Part shown: positions 26,461 to 37,964 of the stretch, piece after piece
Numbering within the stretch: position 1 is the first letter of the stretch
Layout: every line of letters starts with the position of its first letter
Origin: Nemania diffusa
Lineage: Eukaryota > Ascomycota > Sordariomycetes > Xylariales > Xylariaceae
NCBI GenBank assembly: GCA_038501195.1
Contig: JBBPUQ010000005.1
Location: 4,774,001 to 4,838,000 of the forward strand
Length of the DNA stretch: 64,000 bases
Reading direction: 5' to 3'
Position numbers and translations under genes: made by a program
Notes under the pieces: model-generated
Seen by the model: only the letters and a program-made list of their open reading frames with translations
What the model was told of the DNA's origin: nothing
Database searches by the model: none

Positions 26461-28934
26461 ATAATTTATAAATAAAAACTATTTAAAAAGTATAATATAA
26501 TTTAAGTTTAAAAAATGCAGTTTTTTTTAAAGTTTTATAATTTTTATAAATAGTTTATTAAAAAGTTTAACTATATTATAAAACTATTAATTTAATTAAT
26601 AGTTATTATAACTTATTTTAATTAGTTTAAAATATATTAAAAAATATTTAATTAATTAAAACAAGCTTTATTATTAATACTAATACTTTGTTATTTTTTA
26701 TTTAATATAAAAATATATATAAAAATAAATATATTAAACAATATAATTATAAATTGTTTTTTATAAAAAAACAGCTTAAAAAATAACTAATATTTTATAA
26801 TATTTTATTTTAAAATGTTTTATAAAATTAAACTTAACTATAATATTTATAACAAAAAAATATTAATAATAATAAAAAAACTTATTTATTAAAAAATAAA
26901 ACTAATAAGTTTATAACAAATTAAGTTTTTTATAATAATTATTAATTATATAGCGTTAAAATATTTTATTATTAAATATATATTAAATTTTTAATAAATT
27001 AAATAAATTAAACTAATATTATATTATAATTTTGTAATTATTTATTAATTAAAAACTTAAAATATTATTTTAAACATTATATTAAAACTAAAAAATAAAT
27101 TAAAAAATTAAAAGTAAAAAAAAAACAAACAATATATAATAATACTTTTTTAGCTAATTATAACTTTAAAATAGCTAATTTTAAAAAATTTTATTTTAAA
27201 ACGTTTTATTTTATAAATAATTAAAATTTATAAACTAATAATTAATAAGTTATTATTTGTATTAAATATATTTTTAATTAATGTTTTATTATAATTTAAT
27301 TATAAAAGTTTTTTGTTAAAAAAATATAAAAAGTTAATACTTAATATATTATAAATAAATTATTAAATATTTAAAAATTTAATAATATATAAAAAATATT
27401 TAATTATAACTAATATAAACAACTTATAAATAAAAATAATTTAAAAAGTTTATAACTAAATTTTAATAGCTTATTTTAAAAAAAATAAAACTAAAAAACT
27501 AGTAATAAATAAATATTAATAGTTAAAAATACTTAAAAATATTAATATATATATAACTAATTGTTTTTATAAAACTATTAAAACATTTTAAAATAAAATA
27601 TTAAATAAGCTTTATTTATTTAAAATTTTAAATTATTTTTAATAATATATTATTATTAACTTTAAAAGTTTTTTTAAAAATAAATTAAATAATAATACAA
27701 TTTTTATTATAATAAACTATTTATTTAAACTTTGTTAAATTATATTTTATAATTTATTAATTATAACAAAAAATATAACTTAAATATATTATAAAAACTT
27801 TTATTAGCTATTTAAATAGTTTAAATTTGTTATAAATAATTAAAACTTTTAATTTGTTAAAAATTTTATAAACAAATTGTTATAAATTTATAAAATAAAA
27901 CTAAATTTTTCGTTTATAAAATATTATAAAACAGTAAAACAAGTAAAAAATATATATTAATAAATTAATTAATAGTTATATTTTTATATTAATTATTTTT
28001 AAAACAATTAATTAAAAATATTATTAGTTTTAAATAATATTTAAGCTATATTATTATATAATTTATTAAAAAGTTTTTTTTTTTAAAAAGTTATTATAAA
28101 ATAACTTATATATATAACTTTTAACTAAAAAAATAAAACAAAAATAACTATTAAACTTTTTATTTAAAAAAAGTTTATTTAGTAAAAAATATAAATATTT
28201 AAAAAATAAATTTATAAATATTTGTTTATAACTAAAAATTAAATATAAAAAATACAAAATAAAATAATTAAACAAGTTAATAAATATAAACAAAAATTAA
28301 ATTTTAATATAAATAATTTTATTTATATTTTAAAAAAAAAAAGTAAATAAATTAATTATTTAAACAACAAACTTGATTATTTTTTTATATAAATATTATA
28401 TGAAATTTTAAAACGTAAAAATTATATTTATTTATTAAAACTATTAAATTAATAAAAAAAAATATATTAGTTTTATATAAATCGATTATAAAAATATATA
28501 AACAATTTACTATTTAAATAAAAGTATAAATATTTAAATAAAAAAATTATAAACTTAAATATTAACAACAAAAAATAAAAAATTAAAAAAATTTTATTTT
28601 TATAAATTTAATATAAAAAACTGTTTTATAAAATAAACTAAAAAAACTAAAACTTAAATAATATATAATATTTTATTACTAACTTTTATAACTTTTTTAT
28701 TTTGTTATAACAATATTACAATAATTATTTTAATAAAATAAAATTATTTAAATAGCTAAAATATTAACTAAAAGCTTTTAAAAAAAAACAAACTAAATTA
28801 AACTATAAAAATAATAACTATATTAAGTTTAATTAAATATAACTTTATAAAATTAAATTTTAAAAAGTTTAAACTATTTATTAGTTTTATAATTATTACA
28901 AGTTTAAAACAAACTTTAAATAAATAAAAAAGTA

Positions 28935-29235
28935 GTTATAACTAAACTATATTTATTATATAAAAAAACAATATATAAAAAATATACTAAAATATTTATT
29001 ATATTTTATAATAAATATTTATTTTATTATATTAAAAATAAATAATAAAAATATAATAAATAATATTAAAATAATAAAAAAAATATTTATTATAGAAAAA
29101 AAAGCTTGTATATAATTAAGTTTGCTATTATAAACTTAATTTTTTTTTTTCTTTTTTTTTTTAACTTAATATTTTTTTCTAAATATATAATATTTTTATA
29201 TGTGCTATATTAGCTATTTTTTTTTAACTTTTATA
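28935..29235 (+). repeat. 3' LTR of the decayed retroelement
   Basis: Partner of the repeat at 21,993-22,291, same orientation, 6,942 bases downstream. It retains different residual C and G positions from the left copy (for example TGTGCTATATTAGCT here against TATATTATATTAACT there), again mostly transitions. Confidence 0.7.
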
Positions 29236-31904
29236 TATAATTAAAATTAATTTTTTATTTTATTAAATTATTTAAATTATTATTTAAATTTAAAACTTTA
29301 TTAAATATATTTAAATTTAAATTATTTTAATTTAATAAAATATTTTTATTTAATAATAGTTTAATTTATAATAAAAGTTTATTTATAATAAAAATTATAT
29401 AATAATAAAAAAATATATTAAATATTAATTTTTAAATAATTATAATATTACTGTTTATTTTTTTATTTTTAATAATTAAAATATTATATTAAATATTAAA
29501 TATAGCTATTATATTTTAAAGTTAAAATAAACTTAATAAAAAGCTAGTTTTATTTTTTATTTTGTTAAAATTAATTAATTTTATAATATATTAAATATAT
29601 TTTTATATTTTTATAATATTAATATTAAAAATAACAAATTTAATAATTTTTATAAAAATATTAATAAATATAATAATAAATAGTTTTAAAATTTTAATAT
29701 TTAATAAAAGTTATTAAATAAAGTTTATATTTATAATTAATTAGTTTTTTATTAAGTTAATATTTAATTTTTAATTTGTTTAAACTTTATTTAATTTAAA
29801 AATTATTTTTTGATTTATTTTTAAATTTTTTTTTTTTATTTATATTTAATAATAAAAGTTAATTAATAAAATTAAATAAACTATATAAAAATAATTAATT
29901 TTATATTAATACTTTATATTAATTAAAATTAATTAAATTAATTTATATAAAAAATTTATAACTTTTTAATTTTTATAACTATATATTAATATATTTTAAT
30001 TTAAGTTTTAATATTTATATAAATAAACAAATATTTTAAAAATTTTATAAAATTAAAATAAATTTATTATAAATTTATAAAGTTTATATTAGTAATAAAT
30101 TATAATTTTATTTATATTTTTTAATTAAAAAAGCTTTTTTTAGCTTTATTATAAATTTTTTTTTAATAATTTAAAAAGTTAATTTATATATAATTATTTA
30201 ATATTTTTTTTTTTAATAAAGCTTTATTTTTAATATTTAATAAAATATAAATAAAAATTACAATATTTTTATTTTTTTATTTTTTATAAAAATATACTGC
30301 TTATATTAATAGTAATTAAAAATAAAATATTTTATTTTTAAAGTTATTATTAAAGTTATATTTATTTTTTTAAAAAATTTAGTTAAACTAAATAATAAAA
30401 CTTTAAAAAAGCAAAATTAATATATTATTTTATTTAATATTATTATATTTATTTTTTATAATTATTAAAAAAAAAGCTTTATTTATTATATTTTTATAAT
30501 TATAACTTTTTATAATTAAAAAATATTTATTTATATTTAAAAAGTTATTAATAAATTAATTTTTATTTATTAATAAATTATAATATAATTAAATTAAATA
30601 AAATATTATTTTATTTTAAAAAATATTATAAAAAGTTTTTATTATAAAATATATTAAAATTTTTAAATATATAAATTTTTATATTTTTAATTTTATAATA
30701 TTTTTAAAATATATAATTAAAATATAACTAAAGTTTTTATATTTAAAACATATTTTTATTTTAAGCTTTAATATTTTTTTTTTATTAATTAAAAAATATT
30801 TAAATTATTTATATAAAAAAAAAAAAAAATAAGTTAATATTTTTAATTAAATTAAATTATAATATTAATTTTATTTAAAAATTTTTAACTTTAATTTTTA
30901 TATTTTATATTATTTATATTAAAAAATATATATTATATATTTATTTTTAAAACTATTATATTATTTAATTTTGTTAAAAATACAAAAGTAACTTTAAATA
31001 TAACAATATTTTATTAAATAAACTAAATTTTTTTAAAAATAAAAAAAGTTATATTTTATATTTAAAAAAATTATTAACTATAAATATAATAAAAAAAATA
31101 AAAAATAACAGTTATTATATTTGTAATTAAAATTAAATAAAATTAAACTAATATTTATTTTATATTTATTTTTATATTTTTTATTATTATTTTTTTAATA
31201 TTTATATTTTTAATTTGTTAATATTTTATTTATAAATAAAAATTTTAATATTTAAAATTTATTAATAATTATAAATAGTTTTATAATATTTTTATAAAAT
31301 AGTTTTATTTTTTATACTTTTATTAACTATTTTTTATTATAAATTAAAGCTATAAAAGTTAAAAATAAAATAATTAATTATTATTTTTAAAATAAATATT
31401 TTTAAAAAAGTAAAAAAAAAAAAATATTTTAAAAATATTTTCAATATATTATAAACATTTATTTATTTTATTAAGTTTTATATATAAATATAATAAACTA
31501 ATAATATTTTATTTAGTTTTTAAAATAAGTTTTTTAGTTTTTTTATAAAAAATATAACAAAATTATCTATTATTTATATTAAATATTTATTTTTAAATAT
31601 TTATTTTATAGTTTATAAATTTATTTTTTTTATAGTTTTATTTTTTGCTTTTTTAAATATAAACTATAGTTATATATTACTGTTTATAAATATAGCAGTT
31701 TTATTTTTATATAATATATTAATAGCTTTTATAACATTAAATATTTTATTTTATTATTTTATAAAATTTATTTATTTAAACTTTTAATATAAATATTATA
31801 GCTATTTAATAATAAAGTTAATTTTTTTAAAATTTTTATAATAATTAATATTAAAGATTTTTATAGTTTATAGTTAATTATTTTAAGCTATAAACTAATT
31901 TTAA

Positions 31905-32110
31905 AAATATTAAATTTAATTTTAAAACTATATTTAACTTTAAAGTTTTATTTAATTTTAAAATTTTTAAAGTTTTTAAAGCTATATTTAATTTTAAAGT
32001 TTTTAAAATTATATTTAATTTTAAAATTTTATTTAATTTTAAAGTTTTTAAAGTTTTTAAAGTTTTTAAAATTTTATTTAATTTTAAAAACTTTAAAATT
32101 ATATTTATAA
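31905..32110 (+). repeat. AT tandem repeat of TTTTAAAGTTTTTAAA units
   Basis: Degenerate tandem array of TTTAATTTTAAAGTTTTTAAA-type units with alternating AAAGTTT and AAATTT versions. It lies within the AT-rich block about 1.3 kb from the gene-bearing region. No coding or known regulatory content is seen. Confidence 0.6.
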
Positions 32111-33419
32111 AAGCTATAATTATAATTACTACAAATAAACAAACTAGTATTAATAATAAATATATAACATATATTAAAGTTATAATATTAAAAAATATTA
32201 AAAATATAAACTTTTTTAAAATATTAAATAGTTAATTTATAGCTATTAATAGTTTAAATTTATTAAAATAAATAACAATAGTATATTTATTATTTAATTA
32301 AAAATATTATATTAATATTAATTAAAAATATTGTGTTAATTTTAATTAATAGTATTATTATTAGTAATATTATTATAAATAATAATAATATTTTATTATT
32401 ATTGTTTTTTTATATAGCTAACTTTTTATTATATTAAAAATATATAAAATAACTTAAATTTTAATATAGTAAATTAAATAAAAAACTATTAAAGTATAAA
32501 AAAATAAAATATTAAAAGTTTTTTAATTATAAAAAAAAAGTTATATAAAAAATTATATAAATTTATTAAATTTAAAAATATTAATAAATTAATATTAATT
32601 ATATTAAAAATAATTTATGCTATAATTATAAAACTAGTTATAAAAAATAATATAAAAAATAAAACTTTTTTAAAAAAAATAATATGAATAAATTTTTAAT
32701 TAATAAAATCAATTAAATAAATAAAATAATATTGCAATTTAAAAAAATTTAATTAATAAATAATATTAAATATATTAAAATTAATAAAAATATTAGTTAA
32801 TAAATTTAAATTTTTAATTAATAAAATTTTCAAATATAATAATTAAATAGTAAGTTTATTTAAAATTTTCAAATTAAAAATTTTTATTAATAATATTTTA
32901 AAGCTTTTATTAAAAAATAAAAAAATATAAATAAAAGTTTTAAATAAATTTATAAATTAAAAATTAAATAAATTAAAAATATAATTATTAATTAGTTTAA
33001 AATAATATAAATTAAATAATAATTAAAATTTTTATTATTTTTAAAATTTTTTAAAAATCTATATTAAATGAAACAAAAAACAAAAAGTTTAATTATTAAT
33101 TTAAATTATATTTATAAATTTATTAAATTAATTTTAGCAATAATATTTATAACATTAATAAACTAATAAAATAATAATAATATATTAAAACAATTTATTA
33201 ACAAAAGTTTTAATATATAAAAAAAATATATATTTTACTGAAAATATTAAAAAAGTTTTAAAAATAAAACTTGTATTAAAAAATAATATAATATTATAAA
33301 TTATTAAAAAAAGTTTTAGCAAATTAGCCAAATCTAAACTATTTTACATTTTTATAGATCATATATTTCCGCCCCACTTAGCTCTTTCTAGTTAGATCCT
33401 TAGGAGTCAATCTACAACT

Positions 33420-34910
33420 TTAGTATTTACCCCTTATTAGCAACAGAGTATATGTACTCATAGAGTCCTCAGAAGAGTGCGCCTCCTGGTGCTTCAGTAA
33501 CACCTGCGTTATTTCATCATTCGTTCCTGCTTGCTCTATTAACTTTTTCATATCGTGGAGATAGGGGGTCGCTTTGAGCAGAAGCTCAACCATAGCGACT
33601 GAGCCCTTCTGTACTGCAATGCAGAGTGGTGACATGCCCTTAGAATCCTCGGCGAGGGGGTTGGACTGATGATTCAGGAGGGCCGAGACCACGTTAAGAG
33701 ACGGGTTGGGGGATTGACATGCGAAATGCAACGGTGTCTGCCAGGCTTCCGTAACCATGTGAGGATCGACGTGTGCTTTAGACAAGAGCGCAGTGACTAC
33801 CCTTTCCCACCCCCCGAACGCAGCAAGGTGGAGCGGCGCGAATCCCTTGTCGTCTTGTGTATTGGCGTCCGCGCCCTTGGAAAGCAGCAATCGAACTATG
33901 TCAACATACCCGGCAGCAGAAGCGACGTGGATGGGTGTTCGATGCCAATTGTCCGAAAAGTTAATATCAAAGCCAAGTTCGAGGAGGGCTAGGACCGTCG
34001 GTTTTGAAGCGCTCTCGCAGGCCAGGAACAGTGGATTCTGACCAAATTGGTCGTAACCACCGTAGGGTGGCACCAAGAGATCTAAAATGCCGTGATGGCC
34101 GCGTTCGGCAGCCCAGTGGATGGGCGTCTTCCCGAAGGCGTCCGTTGTATATGTCTGGGACCCGCGGTCTATAAGCTCTCTCACCACCTGGCCATTTCCT
34201 AAAGTGGCAGCTAAGTGGAGGACCGATGGCTTTCGTGTGTCGTCCTGATCGATGTAGTTGTAGTCGGCACCGTGTTTGAGGAGTTCAGTGACAGCTTCTT
34301 TGTCGCACCGGCGGACGGCAAGGAGGAGGAGCCGGTCGAGGTAGCCCTTCGACTCCAATAACATGGTCTCGGATGGGCTTTTCAGCATACGTCTGATTTC
34401 GTCCCAGTGCCGCTCAGCTGTCTCGCCCGTGTCCATAGGCTCGAACACCCAACCAAGCAAGAAGAACTGCTTTTCCCACTGTCTTAACCTCCCCCAATAC
34501 TCGTAACTCTTAAGAGACTTACCATGTTGGACATTCAAGTTATTCGCCTGAATGTGCTTTTCCAATATGGTGAGCGTATTTTGCCCCAAATTTACAGTCG
34601 CGCACCGTTGATCCAGGGCTATATGTGGGAATCCTCTCCAATTTCCTATGCTATAATACAGGTCTAACATTTTTGACAAGTCATAGCAGGCTAGGAGACA
34701 CGAGAGCGGTAATTCGGCAACTGGTGGGAGGGCTACCTGAGAGAATCCACATAGGAGTCGTCTGGTTTTAGTATTTTTCCACGAGGTCTTCAGTAGATAA
34801 AGAGCTCTATCGGAAAATTGGTAGTTCCATTGGTCTGATAATTGAGCGGCCTTTAGGTGCGTAAACCAGCAACAGAGGGGGTAGCCGAAATACTTCATGC
34901 GTATCGGATA
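33420..34910 (-). CDS. Ankyrin-repeat part of the NLR-like locus
   Basis: Open minus-strand frame of about 496 codons. It probably begins at a splice acceptor (TTTCAG at 34,911-34,916) rather than at a start codon, since the next upstream in-frame triplets hit a stop. The first 150 residues (YFGYPLCCWFTHLKAAQ onward) match the W-x-x-H segment that links NTPase and repeat domains in fungal NLR proteins. From about residue 190 come eight ankyrin repeats of about 33 residues, with clear SVLHLAA, TPIHWAAERG, TPIHVASAAGYVDIVRLLLSKGADAN and APLHLAAFGG signatures. Ankyrin repeats are the variable ligand-recognition part in such proteins. The stop lies only about 90 bp from the AT-rich block. If the upstream part is dead, this exon may still be transcribed as a fragment. 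Confidence 0.75.
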   Translation of the reverse strand, partial: YPIRMKYFGYPLCCWFTHLKAAQLSDQWNYQFSDRALYLLKTSWKNTKTRRLLCGFSQVALPPVAELPLSCLLACYDLSKMLDLYYSIGNWRGFPHIALDQRCATVNLGQNTLTILEKHIQANNLNVQHGKSLKSYEYWGRLRQWEKQFFLLGWVFEPMDTGETAERHWDEIRRMLKSPSETMLLESKGYLDRLLLLAVRRCDKEAVTELLKHGADYNYIDQDDTRKPSVLHLAATLGNGQVVRELIDRGSQTYTTDAFGKTPIHWAAERGHHGILDLLVPPYGGYDQFGQNPLFLACESASKPTVLALLELGFDINFSDNWHRTPIHVASAAGYVDIVRLLLSKGADANTQDDKGFAPLHLAAFGGWERVVTALLSKAHVDPHMVTEAWQTPLHFACQSPNPSLNVVSALLNHQSNPLAEDSKGMSPLCIAVQKGSVAMVELLLKATPYLHDMKKLIEQAGTNDEITQVLLKHQEAHSSEDSMSTYTLLLIRGKY

Positions 34911-35182
34911 CTGAAACGAAGTATGTAACACACACTACGCACTCTAGAGGACTGACCACGGTCATGTAGATCACTTCTAGAGATTTGAGGCTTAGAAGAA
35001 TAGTAAATAAGTGACGCAAATGTATATTCGGGTGTAGCGGACCCCCGAAGGGGGCCGCGTGAGAGGCGTGCCGTCTATCTCTAACTAGCATGGGCTAACT
35101 ATCTTAAATAAAAGAAAAGAAAAACTAAGTCTTGATGACCTAATCAACCTAACCCCCATGTGGTCAGGCTACCCACACCGTC

Positions 35183-36583
35183 TCAATACCCTAGCCAGTC
35201 GGAGCCATGTCTTGCCCCCTCGCCTGTCTCATCTATGTTTCCCATCGATTCGAGGCAGTGCATGGCCAGATGGTAATCAACGTAGAACTGAAGATTGTGA
35301 CTACTAAGCTTCCGTAGGAGGAACGTCTTAAGCGTAGGGTCAATAAGTATCAACGTGTCGTCTATGATTTTGAGCAACCCTAGAAACTCATGCTCGTGTT
35401 CATAGAAGTTAAATTTATAACCGATGTATTTAGAGAAGGGTTGATCAAGTGATTCCGTTTGAGTTTGCTTTCGATACTGCGATGCTAGGTGCATCACCTC
35501 AGTATTCAAGTAGTCGGCTTCTAAGGTAGTCAAGGGCTGAGCTGCCGCAGCGACTAGGAATAGGAGACTGATGTACGTGCCATCAAGAGAGCTGGCCATG
35601 TATTTGAAAACCCACTCGTATAAGCTGTCAATTTTCTGGTCTTCTGGGCGTTTGTCATCCAGGTACAAATCCATGAGGTAGTTGGCAAACCGAAGGATGT
35701 CACGTTGGGACCGTAATTCCCGAAAGGTTTGATCGGCGATAGTTACCGCTATATCCGACGTGATACGCATGGAGCGAATCTTCTCGACGATAGCATCCAG
35801 CTCCGCGCGTGTAAGGCCGTTGTGCGTCCTAAAATCATAGTATAAAAGGCGAGGAATGTGGTCATCGCGTTCCCATAACCCCGGAGCACTGTTTCGTATT
35901 CTTCGCAGATAGGAAGGGAAGTTATTTACCTGAATAACTCTATTTGGGAACTGGATCTGAGTTGTATCGTGGCTTAAAAAGACGTTGATTGTCTTGGTCC
36001 GTAGACAATCCAGTAAGCTAAGGAAGTATTGGAAGTGCGGTTGGGCCATAGCTGAATTACTGTCTAGACCGTCTATAACCAAGGAAACTTCCCCGACTTG
36101 ATCATCGTGAAGAATTGAAATAAAAATCTCTACAAGGTCTTTAATTGTGAATAAATTCACATCAAAGTCTTTGTAGGTAAAATGACTCGATGATTTAGAT
36201 AACGTGCTGTGGTCTGTGCCAAGTTGCGACTCCTCGACACGTTGGTTACCATCCACTGTATTTTCCGCATCCCACTCTGGCCACCTCGACTCGGCGGGGG
36301 CAAAGACTCTGCGAGTCGGGAAATGGCGAACAAGTGATGGTATTAACTCAAGAAACTGGAGTAGGAACCGGTAAAGCATCTGGACAATGGTATCCTCGGA
36401 GTTTAGAGCATTTCGAAAAAAATAACTTAGGACACACTTCTGCGGGAAATTGTTATCAGAACTGCTAGGTTCTGGCCACCATTCGTCGATGGAAGGGAGA
36501 TTGTGTATGGCGTATGGCTCCAGCACTGATAAGGATCTCTTCAAAAGACGGGATTTGACTAGGCACTCAGTTAAAGACAGGCG
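35183..36583 (-). CDS. STAND/NACHT-like NTPase part of the NLR-like locus
   Basis: Open minus-strand frame of about 465 codons after the frameshift. It starts in a degenerate Walker A (residues TECLVKS then RLLK: Lys-Ser present, glycines replaced), continues with CVLSYFF and the helix with QMLYRFLLQFLELIPSLV that follows the P-loop in fungal NACHT proteins, then Walker B as SLVIDGLDS (36,059-36,085). The usual acidic residue after Walker B Asp is Ser here. The C-terminal half is helical (winged-helix region), ending with HLAMHCLESM, a motif normally just before the repeat domain. Loss of the P-loop glycines predicts no nucleotide binding. The frame stops at 35,183, and 34,911-35,182 is either an intron whose phase I could not reconcile or damaged sequence. 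Confidence 0.6.
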   Translation of the reverse strand, partial: RLSLTECLVKSRLLKRSLSVLEPYAIHNLPSIDEWWPEPSSSDNNFPQKCVLSYFFRNALNSEDTIVQMLYRFLLQFLELIPSLVRHFPTRRVFAPAESRWPEWDAENTVDGNQRVEESQLGTDHSTLSKSSSHFTYKDFDVNLFTIKDLVEIFISILHDDQVGEVSLVIDGLDSNSAMAQPHFQYFLSLLDCLRTKTINVFLSHDTTQIQFPNRVIQVNNFPSYLRRIRNSAPGLWERDDHIPRLLYYDFRTHNGLTRAELDAIVEKIRSMRITSDIAVTIADQTFRELRSQRDILRFANYLMDLYLDDKRPEDQKIDSLYEWVFKYMASSLDGTYISLLFLVAAAAQPLTTLEADYLNTEVMHLASQYRKQTQTESLDQPFSKYIGYKFNFYEHEHEFLGLLKIIDDTLILIDPTLKTFLLRKLSSHNLQFYVDYHLAMHCLESMGNIDETGEGARHGSDWLGY

Positions 36584-37964
36584 CAAGAATACCGTCAGCT
36601 TCATCTAAATGAAACTTACTAGTAGAAGCAAATTGGCAGATTACTGAAGACGGTAGCAGCCCATTGTCGTCTTGACTTTCCTGCCCGCAGTAAGACTTCA
36701 AGCTAAATATATCTACATACAATGTAAGTGACGTAGCAGAGCACGGATGAAATTAGTGAAAACTATACCTTGGACAGCAAGTACTATATTTTGCTCCGAT
36801 ATTGGCGGTAGAATAGCAGCGGGTTTAATATACACGTGGGGGCGGTATTGCTTCATATCCTTATCGCGGATAGTCCGGAGACAGTATTTAAGTCTCTCAT
36901 ACCTAGGATCCAAGCGACCCTGGAATTGGCACATACTGAAGTAGTTGCCTGGTAAAGTGTCTCGAGTCGTGCGCGTGTAGAGTTTTCCGTATTGGCAACT
37001 CGTAACCTTGTTACTGTTAGATATTGCACAAACATGGGTTGGATGTAGGTAAAATGAGATAACTTGCTAGAATTGGTGAGCTGATTCCTGGCGTTTCGTG
37101 TTGCTCATAGAAAGAAACTATGTCCATCGAATACCCGTCGAGGACGGAATTAAATTTAGAAAGGAAGTTGTCTATATGTTGGAGCTCATAATCACACAGG
37201 GTGCTGACCCCATCTGAGGATCGAACGTGTTCGCCAGCTACCCCGTAGATTCGCTCTAAGATGGGCCACCACCCACGAGAAAATAAGGCTTTGTGAGGGG
37301 TACCAAGGAAGATGGCGCCTCCATTAAGCATTGCGAATACATCGTCTGATATTTCACGCTGTCTTGTGAGAGGGGCATTTTGGGCTTGAATACATGCCTA
37401 TGTAGCAAGGTTAGGATTAGATACTAGGTACATGCTAAGATAATAGGAGGGGAAGTGAGGGAGCTCACTGCTTCAACTATAAATCCACCAAGACTATGGG
37501 CAACCCAGATTATAGGTCCTCTATCATAAAGACCTTTCCTCGCTTTTTGGAGGACTAATGTAAGATTCTCTGCAGCAGTTTTGATCGCATCGCAAGTTGG
37601 CTCGCTCCAGAATCGCGTATCGTAGTTGAAGAGAAGCACCCGGGCACCCGGAAGGTCGTTCACGAGGTAGTCTGGCCAAAACACATGGCCGCACGTCCAG
37701 GTATCAAATCGGTCCTTGCCCAGGGCATGCACGAAGACAATACTTCAAGGGTCTTTATTAGCTCTACTGCTGAGGGCTAGATTTAATCTCGCCTAGATTA
37801 ACTTACTCAAGGTTGGAAGCGGCGTACTGAGACCGACACTCTAGAAATACTCTTCTGTCCCTCTGAGGAGAGATCGTGACATGTAGTTGGTTATCTTTAA
37901 GGAAGAACGATTGCACACGATGAGACCCATCAGGCTTACTCTTGCCTGGTTGCGTAGTTGACAT
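36584..37964 (-). CDS. N-terminal SesB-like alpha/beta hydrolase part of the NLR-like locus
   Basis: Proposed exons are 37,807-37,964 (ATG at 37,964), 37,469-37,742, 37,068-37,397, 36,769-37,006 and from 36,712 onward. The introns are 64, 71, 61 and 56 nt. The first two have canonical GT-AG ends and CTAAY branch sites. The third needs a GC donor (GCAAGT), and phase supports it. The joined protein shows IVFVHALGKDRFDTW (first strand and oxyanion loop), the nucleophile elbow AHSLGG with Ser, GGAIFLGTPHKA, and MCQF...DPRY, all landmarks of the PGAP1/SesB-like hydrolases that begin fungal NLRs. The linker then reads VICQF...LDEADGIL, corresponding to the TC-W-L...DGILWI stretch normally just before Walker A. 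At that point the frame is lost. Exon boundaries are inferred by eye. Confidence 0.65.

Larger units (their letters stand above)
21993..29235 (+). mobile_element. Decayed Ty3/gypsy-type LTR retrotransposon
   Basis: A 7.2 kb unit bounded by similar direct repeats of ~300 bp, a size typical of fungal Ty3/gypsy elements. The interior is more than 90% A+T by eye and has no intact frame. In the third forward phase at 26,266-26,460 a translation keeps the order and spacing of a gypsy reverse transcriptase palm/thumb region. The catalytic YxDD has become YINN and stops appear where CAA/CGA-type codons would be. The element is dead. Orientation is plus, with the trace at about 60% of its length, as expected for pol. 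A short A/G tract precedes the right repeat and could be the remains of a polypurine tract. Confidence 0.65.
21481..33330. repeat. AT-rich, RIP-like transposon graveyard, part 2
   Basis: Same composition as the block left of the GC island. It contains the decayed LTR retroelement at 21,993-29,235 and further AT-only sequence to the right of it. The short minus-strand open frame at 28,066-28,293 encodes only Phe/Leu/Ile/Lys/Asn/Tyr-rich noise. The right edge is sharp: by 33,340-33,400 the sequence has normal composition and the ankyrin part of the first gene ends at 33,420. Confidence 0.85.
33420..37964 (-). pseudogene. NLR-like locus: alpha/beta hydrolase - STAND NTPase - ankyrin, probably broken
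   Basis: On the minus strand, three parts in the order seen in many fungal NLR-like proteins: a SesB/PGAP1-like alpha/beta hydrolase, a NACHT-type STAND NTPase and ankyrin repeats. Such proteins are linked to non-self recognition and heterokaryon incompatibility in Pezizomycotina. The exons fit together from 37,964 to about 36,584, where one extra base shifts the frame just before Walker A. The P-loop Lys-Ser is kept but its glycines are gone (LTECLVKS at 36,551-36,574). I also could not join the NTPase part to the ankyrin part (35,183 to 34,910) by a phase-compatible intron. The likeliest reading is a decaying gene beside RIP heterochromatin; a sequencing error plus an unusual but active gene is the alternative. 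Confidence 0.65.

Noticed and set aside
28066..28293. Minus-strand open frame of 75 codons, hydrophobic
   Set aside because: Phe/Leu/Tyr/Ile/Lys/Asn noise inside the dead retroelement; no motif, no normal-composition codons.
1..33330. AT-rich block considered as a mitochondrial fragment or a defined centromere
   Set aside because: Transition-type divergence between repeat copies and an RT trace point to RIP of transposons; no mitochondrial gene is recognised. A centromere would need chromatin data.
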